Of a stretch of DNA of 64,000 bases, positions 35,893-44,461 are shown one piece after another. This DNA is from Vagococcus salmoninarum (GTDB taxonomy: Bacteria; Bacillota; Bacilli; Lactobacillales; Vagococcaceae). Under the pieces are notes generated by a model. It was given only the letters and a program-made list of their open reading frames with translations, did no database searches and was not told the DNA's origin. The stretch spans positions 1 through 64,000 of the forward strand of contig NZ_NGJU01000004.1 in the NCBI RefSeq assembly GCF_003987495.1, given 5' to 3'. Each line of letters starts with the position of its first letter. The first letter of the stretch is position 1. Made by a program: the position numbers and the translations under genes.

Positions 35893-35937
35893 TGTAAAGG
35901 TTTTCTGTTTCACTATAATTACTTGAAAACATTTACA
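35893..35937. promoter_or_regulatory. Inverted repeat spanning the rpiR-type gene promoter
   Basis: TGTAAAGGTTTTC (35893-35905) and GAAAACATTTACA (35925-35937) are reverse complements at 12 of 13 positions and flank a TATAAT (35914-35919). The right arm with the preceding T (TGAAAACATTTACA) is also one mismatch away from a CcpA cre site. Either a dimeric regulator such as the adjacent RpiR protein or CcpA could bind. Confidence 0.5.
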
Positions 35938-35952
35938 AGAAAGGTCTTTAAG

Positions 35953-36714
35953 ATGAAAACTAAGCTAGCCAAACAAAAAAAGTTAAGTCATACGGAACAA
36001 TTTTTACTTGATTACATTCATAAAAACATTGATAAGATTCCCGAAATGTCGATTGTCAAATTAAGTGAAGACAGTAATGTTTCAACAGCAACTGTCGTTC
36101 GGACAATGAAAAAAATGGGTTACGATGGCTTCACAGCGTTCAAACATCATTTAAAAGATCAAGAAGCTAACAATCCTAAATTCGCAATTATGGAGCAAGT
36201 CGATCAAGAAATTAAACAAGCGATTTTAAAAAATCAACAAGAAGTTACTCGTACTATTGATATGTTAAACAGTGCCACCATTGAAGATGCCATTCAAAAA
36301 ATTAAAGCGGCTCAGCGAGTTTGTATTTTCGCCCGAGGCTTTTCTGAATTAATTGCCAAAGAAATGATGGTTAAACTACAACTGTTAAATAAGTATTGTG
36401 AAATGCATGACGATCCTAATATTATTCGTCACATGAGCCAAACTTTGTCAAAAGATGATTTAATTATCTTTGTCTCTTTAAATAGTGAAACACCGGAGTT
36501 AGTTGAGGCTGCTGAAAACTGTCGCAAAGATGATATTACTAGTATTACTATCACTGCTAATCAAGGGGGGCCTTTAGCCCAGCTGTCAGATTTAGTTTTT
36601 GTGGGATTTAAGTCGCCAATTTCGTATTTTCCTGACTACGAAGTCCGTTCTCGTCTGCCACTACAAGTTATCAGCCGGGTCTTATTAGACGCCTATGCTG
36701 TTAGAAATACTTAG
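35953..36714 (+). CDS. RpiR/MurR-family transcriptional regulator
   Basis: An N-terminal helix-turn-helix of the RpiR type (LSHTEQFLLDYIHKNIDKIP, then MSIVKLSEDSNVSTATVVRTMKKMGYDGF) precedes a SIS sugar-phosphate domain (RVCIFARGFSELIAKEM, about residues 115-250). Such regulators sense phosphosugars. ATG 35953 follows AAGAAAGG at good spacing; a longer open frame upstream lacks a site and would run through the inverted repeat. It is divergent from lacC-PTS-lacD and probably controls them. Confidence 0.9.
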   Translation: MKTKLAKQKKLSHTEQFLLDYIHKNIDKIPEMSIVKLSEDSNVSTATVVRTMKKMGYDGFTAFKHHLKDQEANNPKFAIMEQVDQEIKQAILKNQQEVTRTIDMLNSATIEDAIQKIKAAQRVCIFARGFSELIAKEMMVKLQLLNKYCEMHDDPNIIRHMSQTLSKDDLIIFVSLNSETPELVEAAENCRKDDITSITITANQGGPLAQLSDLVFVGFKSPISYFPDYEVRSRLPLQVISRVLLDAYAVRNT

Positions 36715-36722
36715 GGCTCCAG

Positions 36723-37412
36723 ATGAAAAGGACAGCTGGCTGGATCTGTGTTTTAGTTATTATTTTATTTATTCTTTTAATGGAAACGCCCCTCTTTGAT
36801 CAGTTTCCAGCAATCTTAAGCCTTCGTGAAAAAATCACCGCCTTGATTCCAACTGAAGCCGACCCCGAGCCAGTCCTAGAACCGTTAATTTCAAATCAAG
36901 GAGAAATCACTCACTTTACTGGTCAGAATTTCCAAGACTTGCCGCAGTTAACTTTATTTAAAGTGGCTACAGTCTACGTGATTGATGGGGATACGATTAT
37001 TTTTAACTTAAACGGTCATGAAGTCAGAAGTCGTTTATTAGGAATCGACACGCCTGAATCTAAAATTCCCGACCAGGAGGTTCAACCATTCGCTTTAGAA
37101 GCAACGGCCTTTGTAGAGAAATTTTTAGCCTCTTCTTCTGAGGTTTATTTAGCCTTAGAAACTGGTCCGCCTTTGGATAAGTATGAGCGGCTCCTGGTTT
37201 ATGTTTTTAACCAAGAGAAAGTTCTCTTACAAAGTGAGCTGTTACGACAAGGCTTTGCTCGTTCCCTAGATTATTGGCAACAGCCCCTCATCTATCGTGA
37301 TTTTTTTCAAGAACTTGAGGCCACTGCTAAAAAAACAGAATTAAATATTTGGGGGTTGCCTGATTTTGTGACTGATGAAGGGTTTAATCCGATTCAAACA
37401 AAAAAACGCTAA
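36723..37412 (+). CDS. Membrane-anchored thermonuclease-like protein (SNase fold)
   Basis: Residues 7-21 form a signal anchor (WICVLVIILFILLME). Residues about 80-220 are a staphylococcal nuclease domain: VYVIDGDTIIFNL (metal-binding Asp), VRSRLLGIDTPES (catalytic Arg), DKYERLLVYVF (catalytic Glu/Arg region) and LLRQGFARSL. All key residues seem present, so it should cut DNA or RNA outside the cell. It starts 8 bp after the RpiR-type stop with only a weak ribosome site and may be translationally coupled. A nuclease in a sugar locus is unexpected. The terminator stem overlaps its stop codon. Confidence 0.88.
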   Translation: MKRTAGWICVLVIILFILLMETPLFDQFPAILSLREKITALIPTEADPEPVLEPLISNQGEITHFTGQNFQDLPQLTLFKVATVYVIDGDTIIFNLNGHEVRSRLLGIDTPESKIPDQEVQPFALEATAFVEKFLASSSEVYLALETGPPLDKYERLLVYVFNQEKVLLQSELLRQGFARSLDYWQQPLIYRDFFQELEATAKKTELNIWGLPDFVTDEGFNPIQTKKR

Positions 37413-37430
37413 ATTATTAGCGTTTTTTGT
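37401..37430. terminator. Bidirectional terminator
   Basis: AAAACGCTAA pairs with TTAGCGTTTT over a 4-nt loop (37403-37426) and is flanked by A and T runs. It overlaps the nuclease stop codon and lies just downstream of the minus-strand aldolase. Confidence 0.75.
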
Positions 37431-37433
37431 TTA

Positions 37434-38309
37434 CTATAAATTATTAAAAATCTTCAAAGCTGCTTTAATGTTTACCTTCATACTTTCGTAAGCAATTAGT
37501 GATAATTCATCAAAAAAGATTAGTTCTGCTTGTTGACGATTCCTAATGACCTCAGCTATTCCTTGACCACCGGCTTTATTCATATAAGTGTAATAGTTTA
37601 TTTTACGAATTCCTTTAGCAATCGCTGCTCGGTAATTTTCTGCTGAAACCCCTGAGCCGCCATGCATGACAAATGGGAGGTCAATTTGCTCTTTAATAGC
37701 GGTAATCCGTTCTAAATCTAAGACTGGTTTGGTCAAGTACATGCCATGGACTGTCCCAAAAGCAATTGCTAGACAATCAATTCCTGTTCCTTCCACAAAT
37801 TCCTTTGCTAGTGAGGGGTCAGTGTACATATTTTCAGGCTGTAACTCTACTAGACTACGATCTGTTCGCCCTTCGCCACCACCAATTTCTGAAGTATAAA
37901 TACTACCTAGCTCTGCTTCCACTGATACTCCAACAGCATGAGCAATTTTGACGATTTCTTTCATTTCTGCCAGGTTGACTGCAAATGGTTTATCAGAAGC
38001 GTCATACATAACTGAAGTAAAACCTAAGCGAATGGCTTCCACACACTTCTCAAAGCTAGCCCCATGATCTAAGTGAACAGCAACTGGAACACTGGCTTCT
38101 TTCGCCATGGCAATCATCAGTGGGCCAATTTCTTTAAGGGCAATCAGATTTTCATGAACTTCGGCATGTTGAATAATTACCGGGACATTTAATTCTTCCG
38201 CACTATGAATGACTGCTCGTAAAGTGTCGTAATTTGGCACGTTGAAGGCGCCGACTGCTATCTCTTTTTTAGTTCCTTGGGCTAATAGTTCTTTTAAAGT
38301 TACTAACAT
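37434..38309 (-). CDS. Class II ketose-bisphosphate aldolase (GatY/FbaA type)
   Basis: This zinc-dependent aldolase shows NVPNYDTLRAVI, the zinc motif VAVHLDHGAS (about residues 78-87), EAELGSI, AFGTVHG and FVMHGGSG with NYYT following. Class II enzymes of this subgroup cleave tagatose or fructose 1,6-bisphosphate. The overlap of its start with the dehydrogenase stop (38303-38309) indicates a two-gene operon, which fits a hexitol-phosphate route (dehydrogenase to ketose phosphate, kinase, aldolase). It is the second bisphosphate aldolase of the region. Confidence 0.9.
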   Translation of the reverse strand: MLVTLKELLAQGTKKEIAVGAFNVPNYDTLRAVIHSAEELNVPVIIQHAEVHENLIALKEIGPLMIAMAKEASVPVAVHLDHGASFEKCVEAIRLGFTSVMYDASDKPFAVNLAEMKEIVKIAHAVGVSVEAELGSIYTSEIGGGEGRTDRSLVELQPENMYTDPSLAKEFVEGTGIDCLAIAFGTVHGMYLTKPVLDLERITAIKEQIDLPFVMHGGSGVSAENYRAAIAKGIRKINYYTYMNKAGGQGIAEVIRNRQQAELIFFDELSLIAYESMKVNIKAALKIFNNL

Positions 38310-39373
38310 GATACGTCCCCCTCTTTCTTTTGATAATCAATCACTACTCGATACTTATCCCCTTGAATAGCCGACTCTAAACCGGCCTTTATGTCTTCAA
38401 AGCCATAGACAGCACTGATTAAAGGTTTCATATCAATAATTCCCTCACTAATCATTTTAGCGGAGCGCATAAAATCACGACTATTTGAATTAGCTGTCCC
38501 TTGAATTTGAGTGGCGGTTTTATGTAAAGTGTCGGGACTAAAAGCCACTGGTGAGTCAGGATAAAAGGAAGAGTATAAAACTAGCTTGCCGTTATTTGCT
38601 AGCAAATCTAAACTTTGACTGACGATTTCAGCAATCGGAGTCGTATCAAAAACAATTTGCGCCCCAATATTGCGAGTTAATTCTTGAACGGCGATTTCAA
38701 GATTTTCTACTAAAGGGTTAATGGTGTGTTGGGCCCCTAATGCTTGGGCTTTAACTAAACGCTCCGGTTGCGGATCACTCGCAATAACCAAGGCCCCGCT
38801 TTTAACAGCTAATTGAATATGGAGCAGCCCCATAATGCCACAACCAATTACGACGACGGTGTCACCATAAGCAATCCCGGCTGTTTCAGAGCTATGAATC
38901 ACACAAGATAAGGGTTCTGCTAAAGCTGCTTCTTGAGGTGTGACGTGCCAATAAGGAAATAAATGCCTTGGCTCAACTAAAATATATTCTGAGAACCCTC
39001 CCATTCCCGGGTAAGGCAGCCCTGGCAATTGTTTACTATGGTCAAAATTATAACAATTTTGCTCATCACCACTTTTACATTGGTAACAATCGCCACAAGC
39101 TAAATTAGTTCCATAAACTACTTTAGCGCCAACTTTCCAAATTAAAGAATTGACCTCACTACCAAGAGCGACAATTTCCCCAGCAATTTCATGCCCACCA
39201 ATAAAGGGAAAACTGACTTCTTTAACACCGGTATAAACCCGTTGTTCCCATGTGCAAACAGCACATGCTTCAACTTTTATTAAAATCGTTGAAGCAGTTA
39301 CTTTTGGTAAATAGGCTTCTTCAATTTCAAGAGATTTAACATCATTAAATACAGCGACTTTCATTTTATTCAT
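38303..39373 (-). CDS. Zinc-dependent medium-chain alcohol/polyol dehydrogenase
   Basis: The catalytic zinc site is visible as ACAVCTWEQRVY (Cys) and FIGGHEIAGE (His, Glu); the structural zinc lobe as CGDCYQCKSGDEQNC. The Rossmann motif is VVVIGCGIMGLLHIQLA. It resembles the sorbitol/galactitol-1-phosphate dehydrogenase group. ATG 39373 (356 aa) follows AAGGA at 8 nt; twelve more open codons upstream lack a site. With the downstream class II aldolase it could oxidise a hexitol phosphate. Substrate is inferred. Confidence 0.88.
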   Translation of the reverse strand: MNKMKVAVFNDVKSLEIEEAYLPKVTASTILIKVEACAVCTWEQRVYTGVKEVSFPFIGGHEIAGEIVALGSEVNSLIWKVGAKVVYGTNLACGDCYQCKSGDEQNCYNFDHSKQLPGLPYPGMGGFSEYILVEPRHLFPYWHVTPQEAALAEPLSCVIHSSETAGIAYGDTVVVIGCGIMGLLHIQLAVKSGALVIASDPQPERLVKAQALGAQHTINPLVENLEIAVQELTRNIGAQIVFDTTPIAEIVSQSLDLLANNGKLVLYSSFYPDSPVAFSPDTLHKTATQIQGTANSNSRDFMRSAKMISEGIIDMKPLISAVYGFEDIKAGLESAIQGDKYRVVIDYQKKEGDVSC

Positions 39374-39544
39374 ACATTTTCCTTCTCTCTTTTTTATTAG
39401 CTCTAGCATAAATCAATCAATTACAGTCAACAAGGTCTGGCGATAAAGATGACTAACAATCATCTTCAATCACATTAACCAACATCAACAATCACTTTTG
39501 ATCATTCTGTGATATGATAAAGAAAAATCTTAAGGAGGCTCTCG

Positions 39545-40300
39545 ATGTTACCGGAAGAACGACGGATTCAAATTTTAAACTTACTTAAAAAAAATCACTT
39601 TTTATCAACTAAGGAACTTAGCCAGCAGCTGTATAGTAGCCCAGCTACCATTAGACGAGATTTAAGTGTGCTAGCTCAAAATGGCCAAATTAGCCGTACT
39701 CGTGGTGGAGCAATGTATTTAGGTGAGCAACGTTATGAGTTACCCTTTTTATATCGTGAAAGGAATAACGAAAACCTTAAAGAGTACATCTCTGAACTAG
39801 CTTTAGCTCACATTCAAGAAGGCCAAAGTTTGTTTTTAGATTCTAGTAGTACGGTTTTTAAACTAGCAAAAAAATTAAATCAATTCGATAATCTAAAAAT
39901 TTTGACTAATGGTAATTTAACTTCTTATATTTTAGGGATTCAAACGAATCATGACATTTATACAGTCGGTGGTCGGGTCAGAAATAAAGAATCTTCAATC
40001 ACTGGTGTCATGGCCTGTGATAGCATTCGCTCTTTTTCTGCGGATGTAGCAATCGTCTCTTGTCGTGGCTTTAGTAGTCAAGGTGGTTCAGATGCTACTG
40101 AAGAAGAAGCCCAAGTCAAACAAGCTTTTTTTAAGCAAGCCAAAAAAATTATTTTATTAGCTGACAGTAGTAAAATCGATAGTGATTATTTTTATTTAAG
40201 TATTCCCTTTGATAAAATTGATATGTTGATAACCGATCAACCTTTACCCGATCACATCAACCTTTTAGTCGCAGAACACAACGTGGAAGTCATCTATTAA
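39545..40300 (+). CDS. DeoR-family transcriptional regulator
   Basis: N-terminal DeoR helix-turn-helix: LPEERRIQILNLLKKNHFLS, then TKELSQQLYSSPATIRRDLSVLAQNGQISRTRGGA. The C-terminal part is the sugar-phosphate-binding DeoRC domain (LFLDSSSTVFKLAKKL, ADSSKIDSDYF). Length 251 aa is standard. AAGGAGG lies before the ATG. It is divergent from the dehydrogenase-aldolase pair, so those genes are its probable targets; the 135 bp between contain repeated CAATCAC/AACATCAACAATCAC-like stretches that might be the operator. Confidence 0.9.
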   Translation: MLPEERRIQILNLLKKNHFLSTKELSQQLYSSPATIRRDLSVLAQNGQISRTRGGAMYLGEQRYELPFLYRERNNENLKEYISELALAHIQEGQSLFLDSSSTVFKLAKKLNQFDNLKILTNGNLTSYILGIQTNHDIYTVGGRVRNKESSITGVMACDSIRSFSADVAIVSCRGFSSQGGSDATEEEAQVKQAFFKQAKKIILLADSSKIDSDYFYLSIPFDKIDMLITDQPLPDHINLLVAEHNVEVIY

Positions 40301-40306
40301 ACACAG

Positions 40307-40346
40307 AAAAGCAAGCAAAAAGAAGACTCTTTTCGCTTGCTTTTTT
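40307..40346. terminator. Bidirectional terminator
   Basis: AAAAGCAAGC (40307-40316) pairs with GCTTGCTTTT (40335-40344). It ends the DeoR gene (+) and the TarJ-like gene (-). Confidence 0.75.
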
Positions 40347-40347
40347 A

Positions 40348-41430
40348 TTATGACCATTTAAAATCTAAAATAGTTTTATGCCAGTCCCGCTTTTCAACGA
40401 CTTGATCCATGGCTTTTTTAAAGCTCTGCTCATCAGTCACTACGTTCCACTCTTGCGGTAAGATTTCCCCTAAAGCTTCCCGATAATCAGGATTTTCAAA
40501 GGCTTTAATAACCGCTTCAAAGTCTGAAGTTGAAGAACGACTACTGCCATACAACCGTAAGCCTTTTTCTAGTATGTCCCGAGTATTAATCGGCACTCGC
40601 TCTTCACTGACTCCCATAATGACTAGATCCCCACAAGGTGCGAAAATATCAATGGCTTGGTTCAGGGCACTTTCACTAAAACGACCACCAGTACATTCTA
40701 AGACAACGTCATACTTTTCAGGATTATTAGTAAAATCATAAGTTTGCACCATTTCTTGACGGGCAAAAGTAAATTTACTTAGCTTTTCAGGGTCTGCTCC
40801 GAAAACAGTAAATCGCTCAGCTTCAGCTCCGTATAAATAACGAATCATTGCTGCTGTTAAGTAACCAACAGGGCCATCACCAAATAAGGCAACTTTCGTT
40901 TTAGGGTCCCGTAAGCGTTCTTCAATATGACTAACGCCATGATAAGAGACTGTACAAAGTTCTGCTAAAACAGCAATTTCGTCAGGAATCTCATCAGGAA
41001 TTTTGACTAAACACTGGGCAGGCTGAACTAAACGACTTTGGGCGATGCCATCGTAGCCGCTCCCTAAAAATTGGTTACCTTGAGTATAATTGACAGGAAT
41101 CTTTTTTTCGTTTGGGTATTTTTCTGGATCTAAGACTTCACCTGGGATGTTCGGAACTATCACGACCCGATCCCCTTTGACAAACCTTTCAGATCGACTT
41201 GAGACAACGACACCTATCCCCTCATGCAATAAAGCCATTGGTAATTTTTTCTTCATCGCTTCTGGCCTCCGACTACCAGTATAATACCTCAAATCCGCAT
41301 GACAAACACTGGCAATATTCGGTTCAACTACGACCCAGCCAGGTTTGACCTCTCTCTCGATTATTTCTGAAACAACTTCACCTGCCGCAACTAAGCGATA
41401 AGTTTTCGAGCTAACTTGTTCATTTTTCAT
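40348..41430 (-). CDS. Ribitol-5-phosphate dehydrogenase-like protein (TarJ family)
   Basis: The sequence follows TarJ enzymes closely: ASVCHADLRYYTGSR (zinc Cys), KKLPMALLHEGIGVVV, FLGSGYDGIAQ, ALFGDGPVGYLTA (NADP-binding), MGVSEERVPINTRDILEKGL and LYGSSRSSTSDFE. TarJ interconverts D-ribulose 5-phosphate and ribitol 5-phosphate. No cytidylyltransferase (TarI) or other teichoic acid gene is nearby, so this may be a catabolic paralogue that oxidises an imported pentitol phosphate, fitting the divergent PTS locus and rpiB. At 360 aa it is slightly longer than typical TarJ. Confidence 0.85.
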   Translation of the reverse strand: MKNEQVSSKTYRLVAAGEVVSEIIEREVKPGWVVVEPNIASVCHADLRYYTGSRRPEAMKKKLPMALLHEGIGVVVSSRSERFVKGDRVVIVPNIPGEVLDPEKYPNEKKIPVNYTQGNQFLGSGYDGIAQSRLVQPAQCLVKIPDEIPDEIAVLAELCTVSYHGVSHIEERLRDPKTKVALFGDGPVGYLTAAMIRYLYGAEAERFTVFGADPEKLSKFTFARQEMVQTYDFTNNPEKYDVVLECTGGRFSESALNQAIDIFAPCGDLVIMGVSEERVPINTRDILEKGLRLYGSSRSSTSDFEAVIKAFENPDYREALGEILPQEWNVVTDEQSFKKAMDQVVEKRDWHKTILDFKWS

Positions 41431-41613
41431 AAAGCAATCCTCCGTTTTCTATTTACCAGAGATTGCTCATATCTACTCACCACAGATATTAGCAAAGGAA
41501 AAAAAAATAGTCAAGATAAATTTTTTCGTTTTTTTCCTCAATGTTGATTATCGACTTTCAGTTAATTTGTGCTATGATAATAAACAAACTCATTGAAAGG
41601 GGTTACAAATATC

Positions 41614-44220
41614 ATGTCAAGCACTCGAAAAACTGCCGTTTATCAAGCCTTATTAGATTTATCGGCAAGCCTCACTCTTGCTAGCGACGACCACATCTAC
41701 GGCTGGTCAGCAGATTTTTTAGCTGAACAATCTGGCTTTTCTCGCAGCAATGTCAGTCGTGAATTAAATGTTCTTCACAAAGAGCAGAAAATTATAAAGA
41801 TCAATGGCCGTCCAGTTTATTTTATTAGTGCCGAAAAAAATTTACTTGAAAAGCCGATTGATAAATTTTTTTTTAATAATCAAAAAGAATTTTATCACTA
41901 TTTTTGTCTTGAGTCTGAAAATCAATCAGCAACCTTAGCTAACAACCAGCCAGTTAGTGATCCAGCTACTTCAAAAAAACAAAATAAGATGACTGAATCT
42001 TTTGCTAATTTAATTGGTTTTGATAAAAGTATGACTTACCAAGTCCAACAAGCAATCGCGGCTATTCTTTACCCGCCTAAAGGTCTCGACACTTTACTGA
42101 TTGGAGAAACTGGGGTTGGTAAAACGACTTTTGCTAATACTATGTATCAGTTTGCTTTAGAATCCCAGAAATTTAAACCTTCTGCCCCTTATATTATCTT
42201 CAACTGTGCTGATTATGCTGGCAATCCACAACTCTTACTTTCCCACCTTTTTGGTCATGTCCAAGGGGCTTTTACTGGTGCAACCTCTGACCGCCAAGGG
42301 ATTGTTGCCCAAGCCGACAAAGGCATCTTGTTCTTAGACGAAGTCCATCGCTTACCACCAGAAGGTCAGGAAATGCTCTTCTCTTTAATTGATCGTGGAG
42401 AATACCGCCGACTTGGGGAATCCCATCAAGTTCATCACGCCGATGTATTAATTATTTCAGCTACAACAGAGCAAGTCGATGTCTCAATTTTACAAACTTT
42501 TTTAAGACGTATTCCTAATATTATTTCAATTCCACCATTACGGGAACGTTCCCTTGAGGAGCGAATGGAATTGATTATACTTAATTTTGAACAAGAAGCT
42601 AAAAAAATTAATCGTCCAATTCATGTTTCTAACGAGGTTATGAAGTATTTTCTCGTTTATGATTGTAAAAATAATATTGGTCAGCTTTGCAATGATGTCC
42701 AATTAATCTGCGCCAGTGCTTTTGTCGAAATGTTAACCAAAGGGACGGAAACCGTAAATGTGAAACTGTCCCAACTACCAAGCCAATACGTTGATTACTT
42801 TGATGTTTTTGATGAAAAACGTGCCCTACTATCCCATGAATTTTATTGGTCAAATAAAACCGGCTTTGTTTTTCATCCTACAAATAAAAGTAAACGTTTA
42901 GAAAACTTCTTTGTTGATAAAACCTTAGAACAAAATTTTTACGCAAAAATCGAAGAGACTTCTAAACAATATTTTAAACAAGGACTCGAACTTGAAGAAG
43001 TGACCCATTTAGTTGATAAAGAGCTGATAAACTATTTCTCACAAAAAAATCAATTTAAATATGCTGAGAACCTTCACGAAGAACCTATTTATAAACTCAT
43101 CACAAAAGAAGACTACTCATTCATTAACTCCTTGCTGCTGTCAGTTTTAGCAGAGTATGGCATTAATGTTCAAGAGAATGCGATTATTGGGATTATTTTA
43201 CATTTAGTCGCTTTGATTGAACGGATTAATGACAACCAAGCCTTACGAAAACCTAAATCTGAATTAATGATTAATAATCAATCGACTTATTACACAATGG
43301 CTAAAAAAATTATTAACTTGTTGGAACAAAAGAAGAACATTAGAATACCTACTTATGAAATCGGCTTTATCGCAGTCTTTCTAGAGTCCCTGACACTAGA
43401 TACTCATAGTCAACATGTTGGCATATTAGTAATTACCCATGGCCAAGTCGCTAAAGAATTGGCCCATGTTTCAAATATTTTGCTAAAATCCGAGCATGCC
43501 CATTATTTGTGTATGCCTTTAGATGAAAAAGTTAGTACCGTCCTCGAACAAGCTAAAACTTTAGTGACTGAAATCAACCAAGGAAAAGGCGTGCTCTTGC
43601 TAGTAGATATGGGCTCTTTGACCAGTTTTGGTAGTATCATTGCTAAAGAAACAGGCATTCAAGTTCAATCCCTTAATATGGTCAGTACCTTAACTGTTTT
43701 AGAAGCGACTCGTTTATCTTTAATGGCTTCGACAACTTTAGACGGTTTAGTTGAAAGTATGGCCAATATTAGTGACTATCAAATTAAAGAACGCCACGCT
43801 GAAGATGACTTTTCCACACCGATCCATAATTACATTGATAATCCTAAGTTAGTCACCCTGATTCAAAATGTCTTAACTTTTATTGATTCGAAGAAGGCTA
43901 TTGAAAGTTTAACCGAAACCTTTCATCAGATTATCTCTGAGTTAGGAATTGCTGATACAAACGCTCTCTACGTCAAATATATTTTCCATACAACGTGTAT
44001 GCTTGAGCGGGTCATTCAAAATGAAACCTATTCCTACAAAGACTTAGTAAACAAAATGGCCCATCATCAACAAATCTATCACAGTATTTCCCAAGCATTT
44101 AAACAAATTGATAACTTGTGGGGAATTACAATTCCAGATTCAGAACTCGCTTACGTAACCGAAATATTTATTTTTTCAGAACGAAGTATCTTTGAAAAGA
44201 TTACAGACCCCACTTTGTGA
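41614..44220 (+). CDS. LevR-type sigma-54 activator with PTS regulatory domains
   Basis: This enhancer-binding protein controls PTS operons read by sigma-54 RNA polymerase. Order: N-terminal winged helix (about residues 1-90); AAA+ domain with Walker A GETGVGKT (~163), GAFTGA (~216) and Walker B ILFLDEVHR (~240); PRD1 (~495-600, His in IILHLVALIE); a mannose-type EIIA-like domain (~600-725, His in LVITHG); PRD2 (~745-865, His in YIFHTTCMLER). The DNA-binding domain is N-terminal, as in LevR/ManR. ATG 41614 follows AAAGGGG; a TTG seven codons upstream is less likely. Its target is the operon starting at 44462. Confidence 0.93.
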   Translation: MSSTRKTAVYQALLDLSASLTLASDDHIYGWSADFLAEQSGFSRSNVSRELNVLHKEQKIIKINGRPVYFISAEKNLLEKPIDKFFFNNQKEFYHYFCLESENQSATLANNQPVSDPATSKKQNKMTESFANLIGFDKSMTYQVQQAIAAILYPPKGLDTLLIGETGVGKTTFANTMYQFALESQKFKPSAPYIIFNCADYAGNPQLLLSHLFGHVQGAFTGATSDRQGIVAQADKGILFLDEVHRLPPEGQEMLFSLIDRGEYRRLGESHQVHHADVLIISATTEQVDVSILQTFLRRIPNIISIPPLRERSLEERMELIILNFEQEAKKINRPIHVSNEVMKYFLVYDCKNNIGQLCNDVQLICASAFVEMLTKGTETVNVKLSQLPSQYVDYFDVFDEKRALLSHEFYWSNKTGFVFHPTNKSKRLENFFVDKTLEQNFYAKIEETSKQYFKQGLELEEVTHLVDKELINYFSQKNQFKYAENLHEEPIYKLITKEDYSFINSLLLSVLAEYGINVQENAIIGIILHLVALIERINDNQALRKPKSELMINNQSTYYTMAKKIINLLEQKKNIRIPTYEIGFIAVFLESLTLDTHSQHVGILVITHGQVAKELAHVSNILLKSEHAHYLCMPLDEKVSTVLEQAKTLVTEINQGKGVLLLVDMGSLTSFGSIIAKETGIQVQSLNMVSTLTVLEATRLSLMASTTLDGLVESMANISDYQIKERHAEDDFSTPIHNYIDNPKLVTLIQNVLTFIDSKKAIESLTETFHQIISELGIADTNALYVKYIFHTTCMLERVIQNETYSYKDLVNKMAHHQQIYHSISQAFKQIDNLWGITIPDSELAYVTEIFIFSERSIFEKITDPTL

Positions 44221-44252
44221 AACGTCCCCAACACTCCCTTGTCTTTAGCTTT

Positions 44253-44404
44253 CGGCACACTAGCTTGACACACTGGCAATTCAACGACCAACACACTAAA
44301 ATGACACACTTCTTTCATAAAGAGTGTGTCATTTTAGTTTTTTTCACAGACTTTCGAAAAACCTAAGCCCTTGACTAGTCTAGTCTTTCCTTTAGTAACA
44401 CACT
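44253..44404 (+). promoter_or_regulatory. Array of TGACACACT-like elements, candidate LevR-type activator sites
   Basis: Six copies of a 9-bp motif lie before the sigma-54 promoter: CGGCACACT (44253), TGACACACT (44266), CAACACACT (44289), TGACACACT (44302), the inverted AGTGTGTCA (44323) and TAACACACT (44396). Three match TGACACACT exactly. Positions 15-166 bp upstream of the -24 box suit an upstream activating sequence. Assignment to the adjacent activator is inference. Confidence 0.55.
44299..44343 (+). terminator. Hairpin after the activator gene, possible terminator
   Basis: AAAATGACACACT and AGTGTGTCATTTT form 13-bp arms with a 12-nt spacer, followed by AGTTTTTTT. It can end the activator transcript. 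The same arms contain two of the TGACACACT elements, so it may also be a protein-binding dyad. Confidence 0.6.
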
Positions 44405-44418
44405 ATTATTTACAAACT

Positions 44419-44434
44419 TGGCACGGCTCTTGCA
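44419..44434 (+). promoter_or_regulatory. Sigma-54 (-24/-12) promoter of the mannose-family PTS operon
   Basis: TGGCACGGCTCTTGCA matches TGGCAC-N5-TTGCA exactly. Transcription would start about 12 bp downstream, just before the GGTGG ribosome site of the IIA gene (ATG 44462). The LevR-type activator directly upstream supports the call. The sigma-54 gene itself is not in the window. Confidence 0.9.
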
Positions 44435-44461
44435 ATGTATAAAGTCAAAGGTGGTGAAAAT

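Noticed and set aside
40348-41430. Wall teichoic acid ribitol synthesis locus
   Set aside because: Only the TarJ-like gene is present; no TarI cytidylyltransferase or polymerase nearby, and neighbours are catabolic.
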